This document shows positions 22,211 to 34,424 of a stretch of DNA of 64,000 nucleotides, in pieces. Numbering within the stretch: position 1 is the stretch's first letter; the number at the start of each line of letters is the position of its first letter. The notes beneath the pieces are model-generated. The model was not told where the DNA came from. It did no database searches and saw nothing but the letters and a program-made list of their open reading frames with translations. Origin of the DNA: Castor canadensis (taxonomy: Eukaryota; Chordata; Mammalia; Rodentia; Castoridae); NCBI RefSeq assembly GCF_047511655.1, contig NC_133386.1:170645146-170709145 (forward strand), read 5' to 3'. The position numbers and the translations under genes are program-made.

Positions 22211-25200
22211 AAAATTTTAAACCAAAGAGCAGCAAATGAAGCATTATAAACCCAAGATTGAAATTACCTTGCATATAGATCTCATGACTTCCTGCCTGAC
22301 TTCTGGCCACAGATTGGCTGGTCCTGGTCCTTTGGTGTCTCTCTTCATTACAAGTAGGAACATATGGCACAGTCTGCACCTACCTGGATAGTCACACCCA
22401 AACCTGCCTTCAGACTCACCTGTCAATGGCTGCATGTGGAGAAAAAAAAAAAAACCCACAAGCAAAACCCAATGGTTGGTTGTCTATTCTGAGTGAGATG
22501 ACCCCTCATGAGTAAGAAGGGCAGGCTGTCCCTGTGGCCAAACCTAAGAATGCCTTGGTGCTTTAGGTCATTCGGGGTGTGGCCTTAGCATTTGGATTAA
22601 GTCCTAGAGTTAGGAAGTTAGTCCTGAAGTCTGGGTCATCTTCTCTCTGTGTTCCCACCCCTGAGGTTCATACTTAGTAGCCTCAACTCAGCATGGAGTC
22701 TGTTCTCCCATGGAGTCTGTTCTCCCAGTCATGATGCCACATTGAACTGACAGCCCTACATACATTAATTTTCCTGTTGACCAAAACTCACTCCTTGGAT
22801 TTCAGAGACTTTTGACAATATATGCCACCGTTGTGTAACAGCAGTTCTGAAATGAATGTTGTCACTCCCCCTCCTTTAAAAGAAGATAAGGCATAATTTA
22901 ATTTTGTCTCATCAGCATGCATGATTCAGCAGCATTATGAAGTCTCACTATACTAAAATGGCATTTGGAGGACGAACCCTGTGGTCTGCAGGATTACTCT
23001 CCCTATGTCAAGTATCTCCAACCTAATATAATTCTTGGAGTTACTACCATGGCTCAGTATGGCTTTTTTTTGCCTGACCTTGCTCCCAGCTGGCAATTCC
23101 TATTACTGTCAATGTCCCTACTTCCAGTAATATCCACATGCTTTTCCTAGTGTGCTGTTATCTGCAAATGAAGCTTGCGTGCACTTGTTAGAATTGTTTG
23201 TAAAGTTGGAATAAATAAACTCTAAGAGAGGGGCTGGAGGGATTGCCTGCTGTTCAGTCTGTGCACGTTACAGCTTCTGATTGGGTTGTTGGGGGCCTTT
23301 TTCATCTTTCTCTTCTTTTCTTTCTTTCCCTCCACCCCACCCCTATTTCTTTGATCCTTCTCCACTTTCTAAAGAGCTGGTGTCATTAGATAAGATTTGA
23401 TCAGTTTAGAGTTTGATTCCATAGAAGTCTTAAAGTCTGAAAATAATGTATATACTTTTCAGAAAGTATATATAAATGTAGTAACCAGGCAGTGAGCTGC
23501 AGCTTTGACAGCTCACAGTGTGTGCTGTGTTACACTGTGCTCTGCAGAAGTCAGCAGAAGTATTTCCCAGGCCTTGGCCCTTGCCTCAGACACTTACGGA
23601 TGGTAACAGCTAAGGGAGTAGCTACAGCCAGGTGCCTTTGGGTTCATGGTGCCTTAGACATGAAGGGAAAAGAAGCCCAGCAAATGGAAACCTAACCTTC
23701 CTGGCAGGATGACCAGTTACTCTGGAACCATCCCCATCAGTGAGGAGAATGAGTTTCCCACGGGTTGGTTTTTGAAGAGGATGATGGTTGCTGTAGCCTA
23801 ATTGGATCTTTCTTGGAGCCCAGTTACTGCCTGCAGCTGGCAGGGAGGTGTGCCTATGCATGGAGCGAGCCAGACAGGATGGCTGATTTATAGCATAAGA
23901 GAGACAATGCAGAAAGCTCAGAGGAACCAGCTGTCAGTTTGAGGAAGACACCCCATTGGGGCCTGAATGATGCACACCCTCCATATCAATGTGGGAAGGC
24001 CGAGGCCCCCCACCTTCATTTGGATGTCTGACCTTCCAGATCCCCAAAGCTAGGTTGAATAAAATCTCCTGGATCTGGGATGGCAAATAGGTTTTATCCT
24101 TTGTGCTAGATGGAGAGAGATTGGGAGGGGGCTTCCAGGCTGAGCAGGAGACTGCTGTTATCAGTTGGTGATGTCTGCCATGGACACAGGCTAGGGAAGA
24201 AGAGGTATTTACCTGTAAATTTTGAACAGCCATGTAGGTTGATGCCAGCCTATATGGACTATAAGGGAGGAAGAGCTTTCTCCTCATCCTCCTTGCTTCT
24301 AAATATTACCCCAAGGTTGCCCCAGTGAGGTCAGCTGTCCCTTGCCTGTTCCAGCCACCAGCACCAAGACTTGATGTCACAGAGAAAGGGGTCTCAAGAG
24401 TTGGACACTGACACTCAGCTCCAGTATGTACAGTTAGCTGAATTTGAGATGCTGGGAAAGAGAAGGTCTCAGCTTTTTTCTCAAATATTTGATACCTTCA
24501 GTGATTTCTAAACTGTGCCCAGGCTGTGAGAGACTCTCTGCTATATGACAGACACATTTCTGAGCACTAGTGTATAGCAGTAAGCAAGTGAGACAAAGTC
24601 CTGCCTTTAAAAAGTTGACAGCTTGAAACAGGTGATGGCACCAGGAGGTGTGACTGTCACACTAGAGAAACTTCATGGAAACTCCTAACAAGGACCCCTA
24701 GGTTAATGCCAGGCTGGGAAAGGTCCTTGGGAGAAGGGAAATCTGATCTGAGATCTGAAATGTGTGTCCTATGTCCTGGTCTTGGCACTCAGTCAACCCC
24801 CAATCACCTGTTCATTCCCAGTTTTTGTGGCCTGAGGACTTGAACAGTCAAACTTGTGCAAAGGAAACTTACCAGCCCTTGTGTCTGAAGAGCCATCATT
24901 AGCAACTATTTGCTGCTTTTTTTGTTTTTCTGTTTTGTTTTGTTTTTTGCTAGGTCTTGTGAGAAAGTTAAATCCCCAAACTCAGACTTGAGGACATCTA
25001 TCTCCCTTGCTGAGTCCTTACTAGCTCTCATCTGGACCACTGTGGTGGCCTGAGCTTACTCAGCTTCTCTCTACCTCCTGTGAATGCACCCCTAGAGTGT
25101 CCCTGCTAAGACACAGATTCTTCCTCTACCTGACACCAGTAATGGTTCCCAAACTAGGGTCAGCTCTGCTCTCAGAAACCAGACTTCTCAGGAGGGGTCA

Positions 25201-25283
25201 TTAGAACATCCAGCAGAACGAGGAGGGACTGCTATTCCACCATATATTTCCCCCAACCAAAATTTTTGAATCACCCAACCTCA

Positions 25284-25643
25284 TTGCTATGATCTGAATG
25301 TTTGTGTCTCCCCACCTGATTCATATGTCGAGTTCTATAATGCCAGGCGAAGGTATTAGAATGTGGGACCTTTGGGAGATGATTAGGCCATACGGGTGAA
25401 GCCCTCCTGAATGAGATTAGTGCCATAATACAAGAGGCCCCAGAGAGCTGCCTTTCTTCTTCTGCCAGGTAAGTGATCGTGAAAAGACAGCTTGCCAATG
25501 AACCAGCCCCTCACCAGGCACTGGATATACCAGTGACTAGATTTTGGACTCCCCAGCCTTCACAACCATGAGAAATAAATTTCTATTGTTTATAAACCCC
25601 TGGTCTATGGTATTTTGTTATAGCAGGCTATGCAGACTAAGAC
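25284..25643 (+). mobile_element. Fossil ERVL-MaLR LTR
   Basis: A complete-looking LTR running from TGCTATGATCTGAATGTTTG to TATGCAGACTAAGACA. Typical parts are 'gggacctttgggagatgattaggcc', a 'gtgccataatacaagaggcccc' TATA-side segment and 'gagaaataaatttctattg', the poly(A) signal region. It is solitary, of ancient placental-mammal age, and better preserved than the other MaLR pieces here. Confidence 0.85.
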
Positions 25644-26753
25644 AGCCTTCCTATTCAGATGAGCATGTCTGTTAGGAATGGGAATATATATTTCTCACAA
25701 GTGTGACCATAAAACATAGGTAGATGCTTTATGAAGCACACACTCTGGCCTGGCACATTCAGTGGGTTTTTGATGTGAGCCTTTCTGGGGATGTCATCCT
25801 CTCTGCACCCTGCCTCCACCCCATACCTTCACACTTGCTTTTCCCTCCACCTGTTCTTCCTGAAAGTAGACACACTCCAGCTGCCTCTCCCAAAAAGCTG
25901 CCCCACTCTCCACACATGTTCCCTTCCCTGTGGTACCACCTGCATGTCATCTGTGGACACTCATTCCACAGCATTCCAGCCAACGTCCTGGGATAGAAAG
26001 ATCTTTGTGGACTATCCTGGAACAACGTCTCCGTAGATGGCACTGTTTCTATGGGAGAACCAATCCTAAATTCCAAATTCTTGACTCATCCTTATCCCTA
26101 GAATTCTTCCATATATTTAAGTGGTGAACAGGTTATTTTCATAAAAAGAGAAATTTTCAAGAAACTGAGATCACATCCCATAGGCAAAACATGTGCAGGG
26201 ATGAATTTTTAGTCCTTGAAGCCAGACACACTTTTGTAAAGATGCCTGGTGGCTTGTTACCTGTGTCACCTTGGATTGTGGCACATTTTCCTTCAGTTGT
26301 CCTCATCTGTAAAGTAAGGATAGCAATATCTACCACGTAGGTTGTTGCTTTAAGAATTAAATGAGATAGTGTGCCAAAAGTCCTAGCATATGGCTTGATG
26401 GGTTCTAACTATCATTAGTAGTAGAAGTCTGTGAGCTCTGAGTTCTGTTTGCTGGATTGTGTTTAAATTAATAAGGAAGCCAGGGAGGTTCAGCTGTAGA
26501 CCCAGACATATTCCTGTTCTCAGCAAGGTTGAAAAACACATATTTGAGTCATCCAACTAACATATTCAGTGAGTCTAAATTACCTGTTTTATAAACAAAC
26601 TCCAGGTTTTGTATCTGTGCAATGGCTTCCATTCCCTTCTAAACTCCTTTCCTTATTCTCAGTCCCCTCCTGCTTCTGGTATTGAGGTTATTCTGTGATT
26701 TGAGAACCTTCCTAACTCCAGGCCTTTCTCTTCTCTCCCACCATCCTCTGCAG

Positions 26754-27035
26754 GTTCCCCTTCCCGGGTACATTGAAGCCTATCCCCGGTCACGTTATCA
26801 GCAGAGCTCACCTTCCAGGCTCCCTCGCCAGTACAGCCAGCCAGCCAACCTGCACCCCAGCCTGGAGCAGGCTCCTGTGCCCTCGGCCGCTGCCTCACAG
26901 CAGAGCCTAGCAGAGAATGACCCATCTGACACTCCACTGACTAACATCTCCACCGCAGCCCTGGTGAAGGCCATCCGGGAGGAAGTGGCCAAGTTGGCTA
27001 AGAAGCAGACAGACATGTTTGAGTTCCAAGTCTAA
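26754..27035 (+). CDS. KIAA1549L: KIAA1549L terminal coding exon
   Basis: Encodes the last 93 residues, VPLPGYIEAYPRSRYQQSSP through KKQTDMFEFQV, then TAA at 27033-27035. It is entered in phase 0 after CTCTGCAG. The first half is Ser/Pro/Tyr-rich and probably disordered. The last 35 residues (TAALVKAIREEVAKLAKKQT) form a predicted charged helix, and the protein ends F-Q-V, a class II PDZ-ligand pattern (hydrophobic-x-hydrophobic). With the four upstream exons this gives about 343 residues of cytoplasmic tail, intact throughout. The extracellular part, the SEA-like region and the membrane segment known for the family lie left of the window. Confidence 0.96.
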   Translation, partial: VPLPGYIEAYPRSRYQQSSPSRLPRQYSQPANLHPSLEQAPVPSAAASQQSLAENDPSDTPLTNISTAALVKAIREEVAKLAKKQTDMFEFQV

Positions 27036-27377
27036 GGCCGTAGTCCCCAGGGAACTCTGTATTTCCAGACTCTGGGGAAACAGGCTTGGGGTTTCTCATA
27101 CCTAATGTTTGAGGACATGAAACATAGACTATGGGTGAGTCTTTCTCACCATCAGTTTCTGAAAAGGTGATCAGTGGGGCTTCTAGGGAACAGAGGAAAC
27201 TCATGAAAAACTGAATTCTTAGCTTATGCAATGATTATAGATCAAGAAGTCCCTACTTGGGACCATATGTTTGATACTCTGTTGTGTTGAATGTTGGAAC
27301 TATGGATCAATGTCCCTAAGGAGACAGTCCTGAGAGGCACTAGCTAACCTACAGATTCCTGTCCAACGCCACATTTT

Positions 27378-27383
27378 AATAAA
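27378..27383 (+). promoter_or_regulatory. KIAA1549L: Proximal poly(A) signal AATAAA
   Basis: Consensus hexamer 343 bases past the stop codon, in 'cattttaataaagcacc'. It could give a short 3' UTR isoform. Usage is unknown. Confidence 0.5.
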
Positions 27384-30300
27384 GCACCAGAAGGGGGAGA
27401 CTATAGCTCTATCTTCGGTGACCTCTGCATGTTAACTCTTTCTGTGTTAAAGGCAATGCAGGAGTGTGAATTGAGCACCAGACTGAACTCTCATTCATCC
27501 ATGACTGTGATCACTACAGTCATCTTTCATCTCTGAGGGAGACACTGACTCTAGCCAAGAAACTTGAGTACCTTTGCCTTTAAAGGCTCATATTCAAAGT
27601 CAAATGAATTGGATGAAAATCAGTACCAGTGACTGCTCCTGTAGTCTTGATTCTTCTCCCCCCATCACCAACATCTATTAATTAAAGGTCAAGAAAGAGA
27701 GAAGATGAGCAGGAATGATGAATTTGTGTTGACAAGCTTTTTAAAAAGATGTTGGCATTTTGGAAATAGAATACCCTAGAAATTGGAATCTAACTGAAAG
27801 AGAATCGGTGCTAAGAGCTTTTAGGATCCTACAAAAGAAAACCAGTTATATGTGGAGGTTTTTCTTTGTCTGCCTTGAAGATGGCCTGAGAACAGAGCTT
27901 CTCTCTTTTGAGGGATAATAGATGCAGTGACTTTTTGAGAAAGCCTGTCTCTTCCACAATGACGTCCAGCACATGCTGCCAATGGTACAAAAGGAAATGG
28001 CTATTGATTCCTAATAGCAATAGGAGTGGTGGATCCAGAGTCATCCCAGATTGCAACCTCTGCTTCTAGAAGCTTCTGAATGTAGAAAATCTGTTGATTT
28101 GAGTTTAAATGTAAATAACTTTTTAAAAAACGTTTATGGGGTTTGCCAGTTTTCCACTGTTGATGGATGCAGAAGGACATTTGCTGAGATGGCAGGGCTG
28201 CTACCTTGTGACTGTGATGACCCACGTCACCCTCCCTGGCATGGGCATCAACCTGCAGAGTGCTGGGGTGCCAGCCATCAACTACTTGTCAATGCAACAA
28301 AACAGTTATTGACTTTGGGTCATAGAGAGTAAGGGAACCTGTAGTTCCCGCCCCAACTTTGGGAGCCCTGTGTGGTGTTAGGGGCTTATTTGTTGTCTGT
28401 TGGAGAAATGAGGTCTTGTCCTGCCTTTACCCATGCCCCATCTAGCTTCAGCTATATCCATCCCCTCCTGAGTCTGTCTGTTCACTGTCTTCATGAGTTT
28501 CTTTGGTCTTTTCTGAAAAAAAAAGGTGGAAATTTAAAAGTTGAAACAAGAGTAGGAATGGAACTGATTAGAATGAGAGATTCAAACTGTCAAAGCACAG
28601 ACTTTCCCAAGAAGCTGTTTTTATTTCCCAATGGCAAATTGTCCTTTCTGGAATGCTCAGAGATGATGTGTCATGGCATACCTAAACAAGTCTCTCGTTT
28701 GGATGATATTAGGTAGTGTCCTTTTAGTATGCTGGTTGATCTTTCATAGTGTTAGTTTTTTGTTACTTAAAAAGAAATCAGCTATAAATAAAATGTATTT
28801 TTGTAATTTCCATGTGTATATATGGTATATTTCTACCAATGGCCAGTTGTTGTAATCCAAAACCTAAATCAGCTTGCAGAACACTGTGGACAGTGCAAGA
28901 TTTTATTGACAGGTTAACACAATGCCTAAGTCTATTCAAATAGGCATTCAATGCACTTGAATGAACAAAGAGCCAAAGAAACTCAGTCTTCTCATGCAAA
29001 TGGTAAGAGTTGATAAAGTTAGCTACATTGCCCTGCTTTATCAATAATATCAATATCTCATCAGTGCAATGATATCAGTCCAGTACTTTGTCTACTTGGT
29101 AAATGCCTGGAAACGCTGTATGTCAAAATGAAGTTTCAAGACCTTAGAGTCATTGAAATATATGTTCATGTTTCAGAAAACAGTGTCTGAGTTTTGGACA
29201 TTCCAATGACTTCCAGACCATGACTCTATAGTTGGCAGTGGAGTTGCTCCAGATTGCTAAGAGGATGGAGCTACAACTCATTATAGTCTTTGCAGACCCC
29301 ATGAAATATTTAGATCATTGAGAAAACTAAAATATAGTATGCTAAATCAGATACTCTCTTAAACTAGACACACAGATTCAAGAAAAGTCTATGAGAAAAA
29401 ACCTTAAGTAGAAAAGACATTAATCTCTTTCCAGCGGAGAGACAATGGCCATTGTTCAATTAGTGGGACAAAGAAGTGGTCTATTCTTTGAAGAGTCTCC
29501 TCACGTCATAGAGGTGACAGAAACCTGGACAGATGACTCTGAGAAACACAGAGGGTCAAAAGTACCTCGTGGAAGTGAAAAGGAGGGTTCCATGAGAGCC
29601 CAAAGGAGGCAGCAATGAATTCAACTTCATCATGATCCTCCCAACCAACTGCAGAAGCCATAAAGGACCTCAGTGACCTTGGAGGAGGAAGCAGAAATCC
29701 AGAGAAGTGGATGGACCAGCCTGAGGACTGAGCCCAACCAAGCCTGCTGATTCATAATCCAACCTGACTTCCATTTCACCATGCTGCCTGGACACTTGTC
29801 CATTTCTTGATTCATTTCTTTAACTGTGCCCAGAAGTTTAAAAAAAAATAGGGTCAAATGAGAGATTCCAAAAGGTTCTTGCCAAGAAAATGATGATTGA
29901 ATATGTATAGAACTTCAGATTCAGTGTACAGAGGGCGGTGCCTTTGTGGCATAATAAACATGTTTGCAGCACTGGGTTTGATATGAGTTTTCTTCATGCA
30001 TAACAAAGAAATATACCTTGGCTTTTTCCAGAGAGTATCACCATGGAAATGTGTCCTCATTTGCTGTTCAAGACTGTAAGGTGAGTTCTTTTAGCACCTT
30101 GGATTCAAACAGACAGGCAGGGATGAACTGACATCTTGTCATTGTGAGGTAGCAGATGTCATGCCTTGCATCAGGGTTGGTGATCCAGCAGTTCAAGAAT
30201 CTAAAATGCAGGCCTGGGCAAGAACAAAATGGTGACTGTTACTTATAGAGCAGGAAGTTGCCTCTTAAAGGGTAAATTCTCCAGCCCCCAAAGTTGTGAT

Positions 30301-32741
30301 ACTGTGCACTTATTACTTTAAGAATACAGCAAAAGGGGATGTGATTTCTGAATAATCTTGAGAGAGAAAAAAGAATGTTAGATCTGTGATTTTAAAAAGA
30401 AAGAAAACCTGAGAGAGTTGTAGAATGGAAGAGGTGAGAAATTTAAATACCTAACTAAAAGAAATGCTTTTCTACCAGGCAGAAATTGGAGAAATGGGTT
30501 AAAAACTTAAATACCGATTATAGGCATACAAGCTTCATTTTTTTCCTATGTAGCACACCGGGGATCAAAGTTCAATGAATAACATAACAGATTTTTTTTA
30601 AGTTTAGGAACAGAATTTGAACTTACCCCTAAGTTTTTTCCACCACACCCCAGAAAATAATTTGGATTTTTCTGTCAAAATACAGCCCAAGATTGTTTAG
30701 CATGGAGTTGTGACTGACTGGGATCTAAGTGTTGGAAATTAAATTCTGCCCGTCAGTCCAACCTCAGAAGTGTTCTAGTCTCAGAACTTCACAAAGACTA
30801 GACACCCGTTCACATTCACTCCAGTAGAGGGGCTTAATGAAAGAAAACAGGGACGCTTCAAACAGCCGCCCTCACGCATGTGCTCCTGCCTTCTTTCATG
30901 TTCTCTCTCCTCGTGGGCTTTCATCTCTGTTTCTCTGCATATCTGCTTAGTCTTCTTGCTGCCTTTCACCAACCAGCTTACTCATTAATTAGTGCATATG
31001 TAACTGAAAACCCGCTCCAGAACCCGCTTCACAAATCTTTCCTTCTCTGTGCTCATCACCTACTTGCCACATTAGGCAAATACATGAGAATCTGATTGGT
31101 CCAGTTCATCTGCCTCTGGATGAACCCAATCATCTGTAAGCAAGAAGGTGAGGTCTTTCCCTATAAGCATGGCCCCCTGGATTGACCTTGCCATTGGAGG
31201 CTTTTGTTAGTACCCAGAGGAAGGAGCATGACAGGACCTTCAAAAGGAACCTACCATAGACTGGAATTGACCAGTATGCTTAGGAAGCCACCCAGCAGCC
31301 TGTTCGCAGAGGACAGTCCCCATAGAATACTGCCAGAGAGAGGAAAGCGCATCCCTCACTGGTGCATCAGTTGAGAATGCATGCACTTGAACCCCTAGTA
31401 GACTGGCCACATGGCCCCGGCCACTTCCCACCCCAACACCAGTTGCTGAATACAGCTGCTGGGCCTAAGAAGGGATCTCTGACCAAGGCCCAGTTAGCAC
31501 AGTGTCTTGCTCTGCAGACAATAAATACTTGTAAATTGAATTGCATGATCCTAGCTCAGGTGCTATTAATGTGACTCATTGCCAAACACTTGCATGAATG
31601 AAAAAACTGAGGAGCCTCTCAATAGAGTCTTTTGAAACAAACGTGGTTTCAAGTGAAACTGATATGACAGTGGCTCTGACCTTCTGGATAGAATAAGTTA
31701 CTGCCCTGAGAACTGAAAGGTCTCTTGATTTCTTAGGTGGACTGTTACAGAATCCTAGCTGGTATAAATGCTAAGTCATCGGGTGTTTCTGAAAAGGAAT
31801 ATACAGGAAATATAATTGTGTCAGAAACAAATTCTCTTAGAAGATAGTGAGTTGGTTTGATTCTGCAGGTTTCAAAAATAAGGAAATTTTTGATAAGGCA
31901 GAATTTGTCTCCAAAGGTCAAACCCATACTTGAGTAAGAGCCATTATCTAACGAAATCTATAAACTGATTATTTGCATTCTCTGACCTCTGTCAGACTTT
32001 TGTAAATTATGGAGGGAGACCAACAATGTATTTTACATAATTTAACCATGGTCTCACTTTCCTTTCCCTCATCTCTGTCCTATGTCTAAACTCACCCTCA
32101 CCAAAAAAAAAAAAAAAAAAACGTACCAAACAGAATCAGAAGAATATTGATGAACTGGAAATTTTGAGAAAGTGTAAATATTCTACACTTTGAGTGACTC
32201 ACTTTAAACTAGTCGCTAATTCCTCTTCTGTCAAATGGGTATAACAACATCTGTACTTCCTACCTCCCATGGTGGTGTGAGGAGCACACAGCGTAATGTG
32301 TCTGAAAATGGTCTGAAAAGTGTATTTGAGAGAATTCTTACTAAGCTATTAGTTTCACAATTCAGTTTTATCCAACAAAATATTTCAGCTCCTCCTATCC
32401 ACTGAGTTAATTTGTATTGTCACATGTTCTATGACACAACTTCATGTCAAGGAAAAACTAAAGAAATTCCTAAGTTTGGAATTGTCTACAAAAGCCAGCC
32501 CCACACAAAGGAGTTACTGTTAGTGTCATTGTCACCTATGATTTGAAGGACATATAAGTACTTATACATGTGCTTTGACTCTGGATGAAAAACCCAGACC
32601 AAGGAGTCTTTCAAAGTACTGAACAGAAGCTCTGAATGTAGCTGTTGTTATTTTAATGCTTTGCTTTCTAATTAACTTTGTATGTCCTTTGCCTCTGCCG
32701 GGAACAGAGTGTTCATATGCTGTTAGAATTTTTTATTGTAA

Positions 32742-32747
32742 AATAAA
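32742..32747 (+). promoter_or_regulatory. KIAA1549L: Distal poly(A) signal AATAAA (probable gene end)
   Basis: Lies in 'tattgtaaaataaaatgacaaagg', after a T-rich stretch and just before repeats resume. TGT and CT-rich sequence follows within 50 bases, as expected of a downstream element. Confidence 0.6.
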
Positions 32748-34139
32748 ATGACAAAGGCTTTCATACCCCAAAACTGGCTTGCTTCTCATTCTGTCTCCTC
32801 TAGCTGGTGAGCTGCAATCTCCTTCATAGCCCCTCCACAAAATAGTGTCTGCTGGCAGTTGTTAAAGAACAGTGGCAGGCCTGGTAGATCCAATGAGGTC
32901 TCAGAAGTGGTAACAGCTTGCGGGGGAGGGTGTGGTATGAGCTCATGGATCCCCAAATAAGCTCACTCTTGGCTCTTCATAGGCCCCAGAGAATAAGTGG
33001 GGCCCCAGCACAGAAGAAGACAGTGTCTGCTCAGATGTCCTTTTCACAGAGCATAAAGAAGTCCCACTGAGGTCAGGGGCTCCCAGGAAGTCCACGGATA
33101 GCAATGGTCTGAGACACAGATTCCCAAACCATGTACTCATTCCACCCTGTGCTAGAGCCAGCAATCACAAGGCCTGCATCATGTTCAGCCCCATCTAGAG
33201 ACCAGGAGCGGTGACACCTAGCCAACACTGATTGACTGGGAGAGATTCCATCTAAGAGCCACTGACTCATGGGCAAACCAGGCACAACAGTGTGGCTTGG
33301 CCTATGAGCATGGCCAACCAGATTCTCTCCATATGAAATGCCAAGAGACAGTCTGTTATCAGCACATGTCAAAATTGAATGATCAAGACTCAGAGACGTT
33401 ACGATGGGCTGATTCAAAGCAAATATCTAAAAAAGCAGAATAGAAGTAGCCTTGAGGCCAAAGAAATTTAGAATAGAAATAAGAAAGCCCGTTTCTTGTA
33501 ACAAAAACAGACAAGCAAACCAACTTTGTGTGGTTCTGAGGAGTTCCTGTGACTGATGGTGAGTCATGACCCTGGGGTTTTTGTGGATCCGTTGAGACTT
33601 GGGCAGCAGTGTGGTGCTGCTTCTCACTGGGCCCAACTCTGTAGGTACTTAGAAAGCACATAGAGACTGAAGGGGTGATTTTTTTTTTAAAACACCTCTC
33701 TCTGCTTCTCTGTAAAGAGGACTCAAATATATACAAAAGATACCCAAAACCACTGTCATGCTGAACAATGTGGAATAAGTATAGAGACCCCACAAAATGC
33801 TCTAAAGGAGCCTCTCCATGGTGTAAAGAACAGTACAAGTTGCCCCAAGTAGTGAGTCCTACTTCTATCCCAGGAACGGGAGGCAGACAGTCCCAGTGGG
33901 CTGGAGAAGGTACATGCAAATGCAGCTTCTCCCTGCTGGGTCCCCCAGCAGAGATGGGACAGCAAATTTAATCCAGAGTATGGTCTCAACTTTTCTGAGC
34001 AAATGTCATGCAGCAAACTCATGAGCTCTGTTGATCACTGGAAACCAGAAAGGATGTACCTAGGAAGCAGCCTGGAGCCAAGAGTGAAAACATTAGTGAG
34101 TATCAACTACCTGCAAATGCACAAGGATGGCTAGCAGGG

Positions 34140-34424
34140 GCTGTAGCCATCCCACCCCAAATTCATAGCTTGAAACCTAATCCCCCAATATGAGGGTATT
34201 TGGAGGTAGAGCCTAGATCATGAAGCCTCATGACCTGAGATTAGGCCCAGACGTATCCGTGCCCCTTCCACCATCTATGAATCAGGAAGCAAGCCTTTAC
34301 CAGACACCAAATCTGCTAGTGTCTTGAATCTTGGACTTCTCAGATCAGCACTGTGAGAAGTATCTGTTGTTGATAAACCACCCAGATTACGGTGTTTGTT
34401 ACAGCAGCCCAAACAGATGAAGAC
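34140..34424 (+). mobile_element. Fossil ERVL-MaLR LTR (partial)
   Basis: Right-hand part of an LTR related to the one at 25284: 'aaattcatagcttgaaacctaatcccccaatatgagggtatttgg', 'accagacaccaaatctgctagtg', 'cttggacttctcagat', and the end 'acagcagcccaaacagatgaagaca'. Ancient and diverged. Confidence 0.75.

Larger units (their letters stand above)
21736..26753 (+). other. KIAA1549L: KIAA1549L last intron (5.0 kb)
   Basis: Starts GTGAGACC and ends CCATCCTCTGCAG. It is unusually poor in SINEs. It contains MIR-like pieces (21965-22210, about 24525-24640, about 26240-26400), a 12-base A run at 22443 and a MaLR LTR fossil at 25284-25643. Nothing else was recognised. Confidence 0.85.
27036..32765 (+). 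other. KIAA1549L: KIAA1549L 3' UTR (long, SINE-poor)
   Basis: It starts after the stop codon. About 5.7 kb follow without a clear SINE, LINE or LTR, in sharp contrast to the introns and to the DNA after 33 kb. Poly(A) signals AATAAA occur at 27378, 28787, 29953, 31520 and 32742. The last is preceded by a T-rich, TGTA-containing stretch and followed by a T/G-rich one, and I take it as the distal end. An 18-20 base A run lies at 32103-32121. Extent is inferred; there is no transcript evidence. Confidence 0.65.

Noticed and set aside
3359-27035. Assignment to KIAA1549 (the BRAF-fusion paralogue)
   Set aside because: C11orf91 and CD59 lie next door as at human 11p13, and the tail text matches KIAA1549L as I know it. 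KIAA1549 lies in another chromosome context (human 7q34).
33383-33919. 178-codon minus-strand open frame
   Set aside because: No recognisable domain, no splice context, no CpG island or promoter-like sequence. Kept only as part of an unassigned region.
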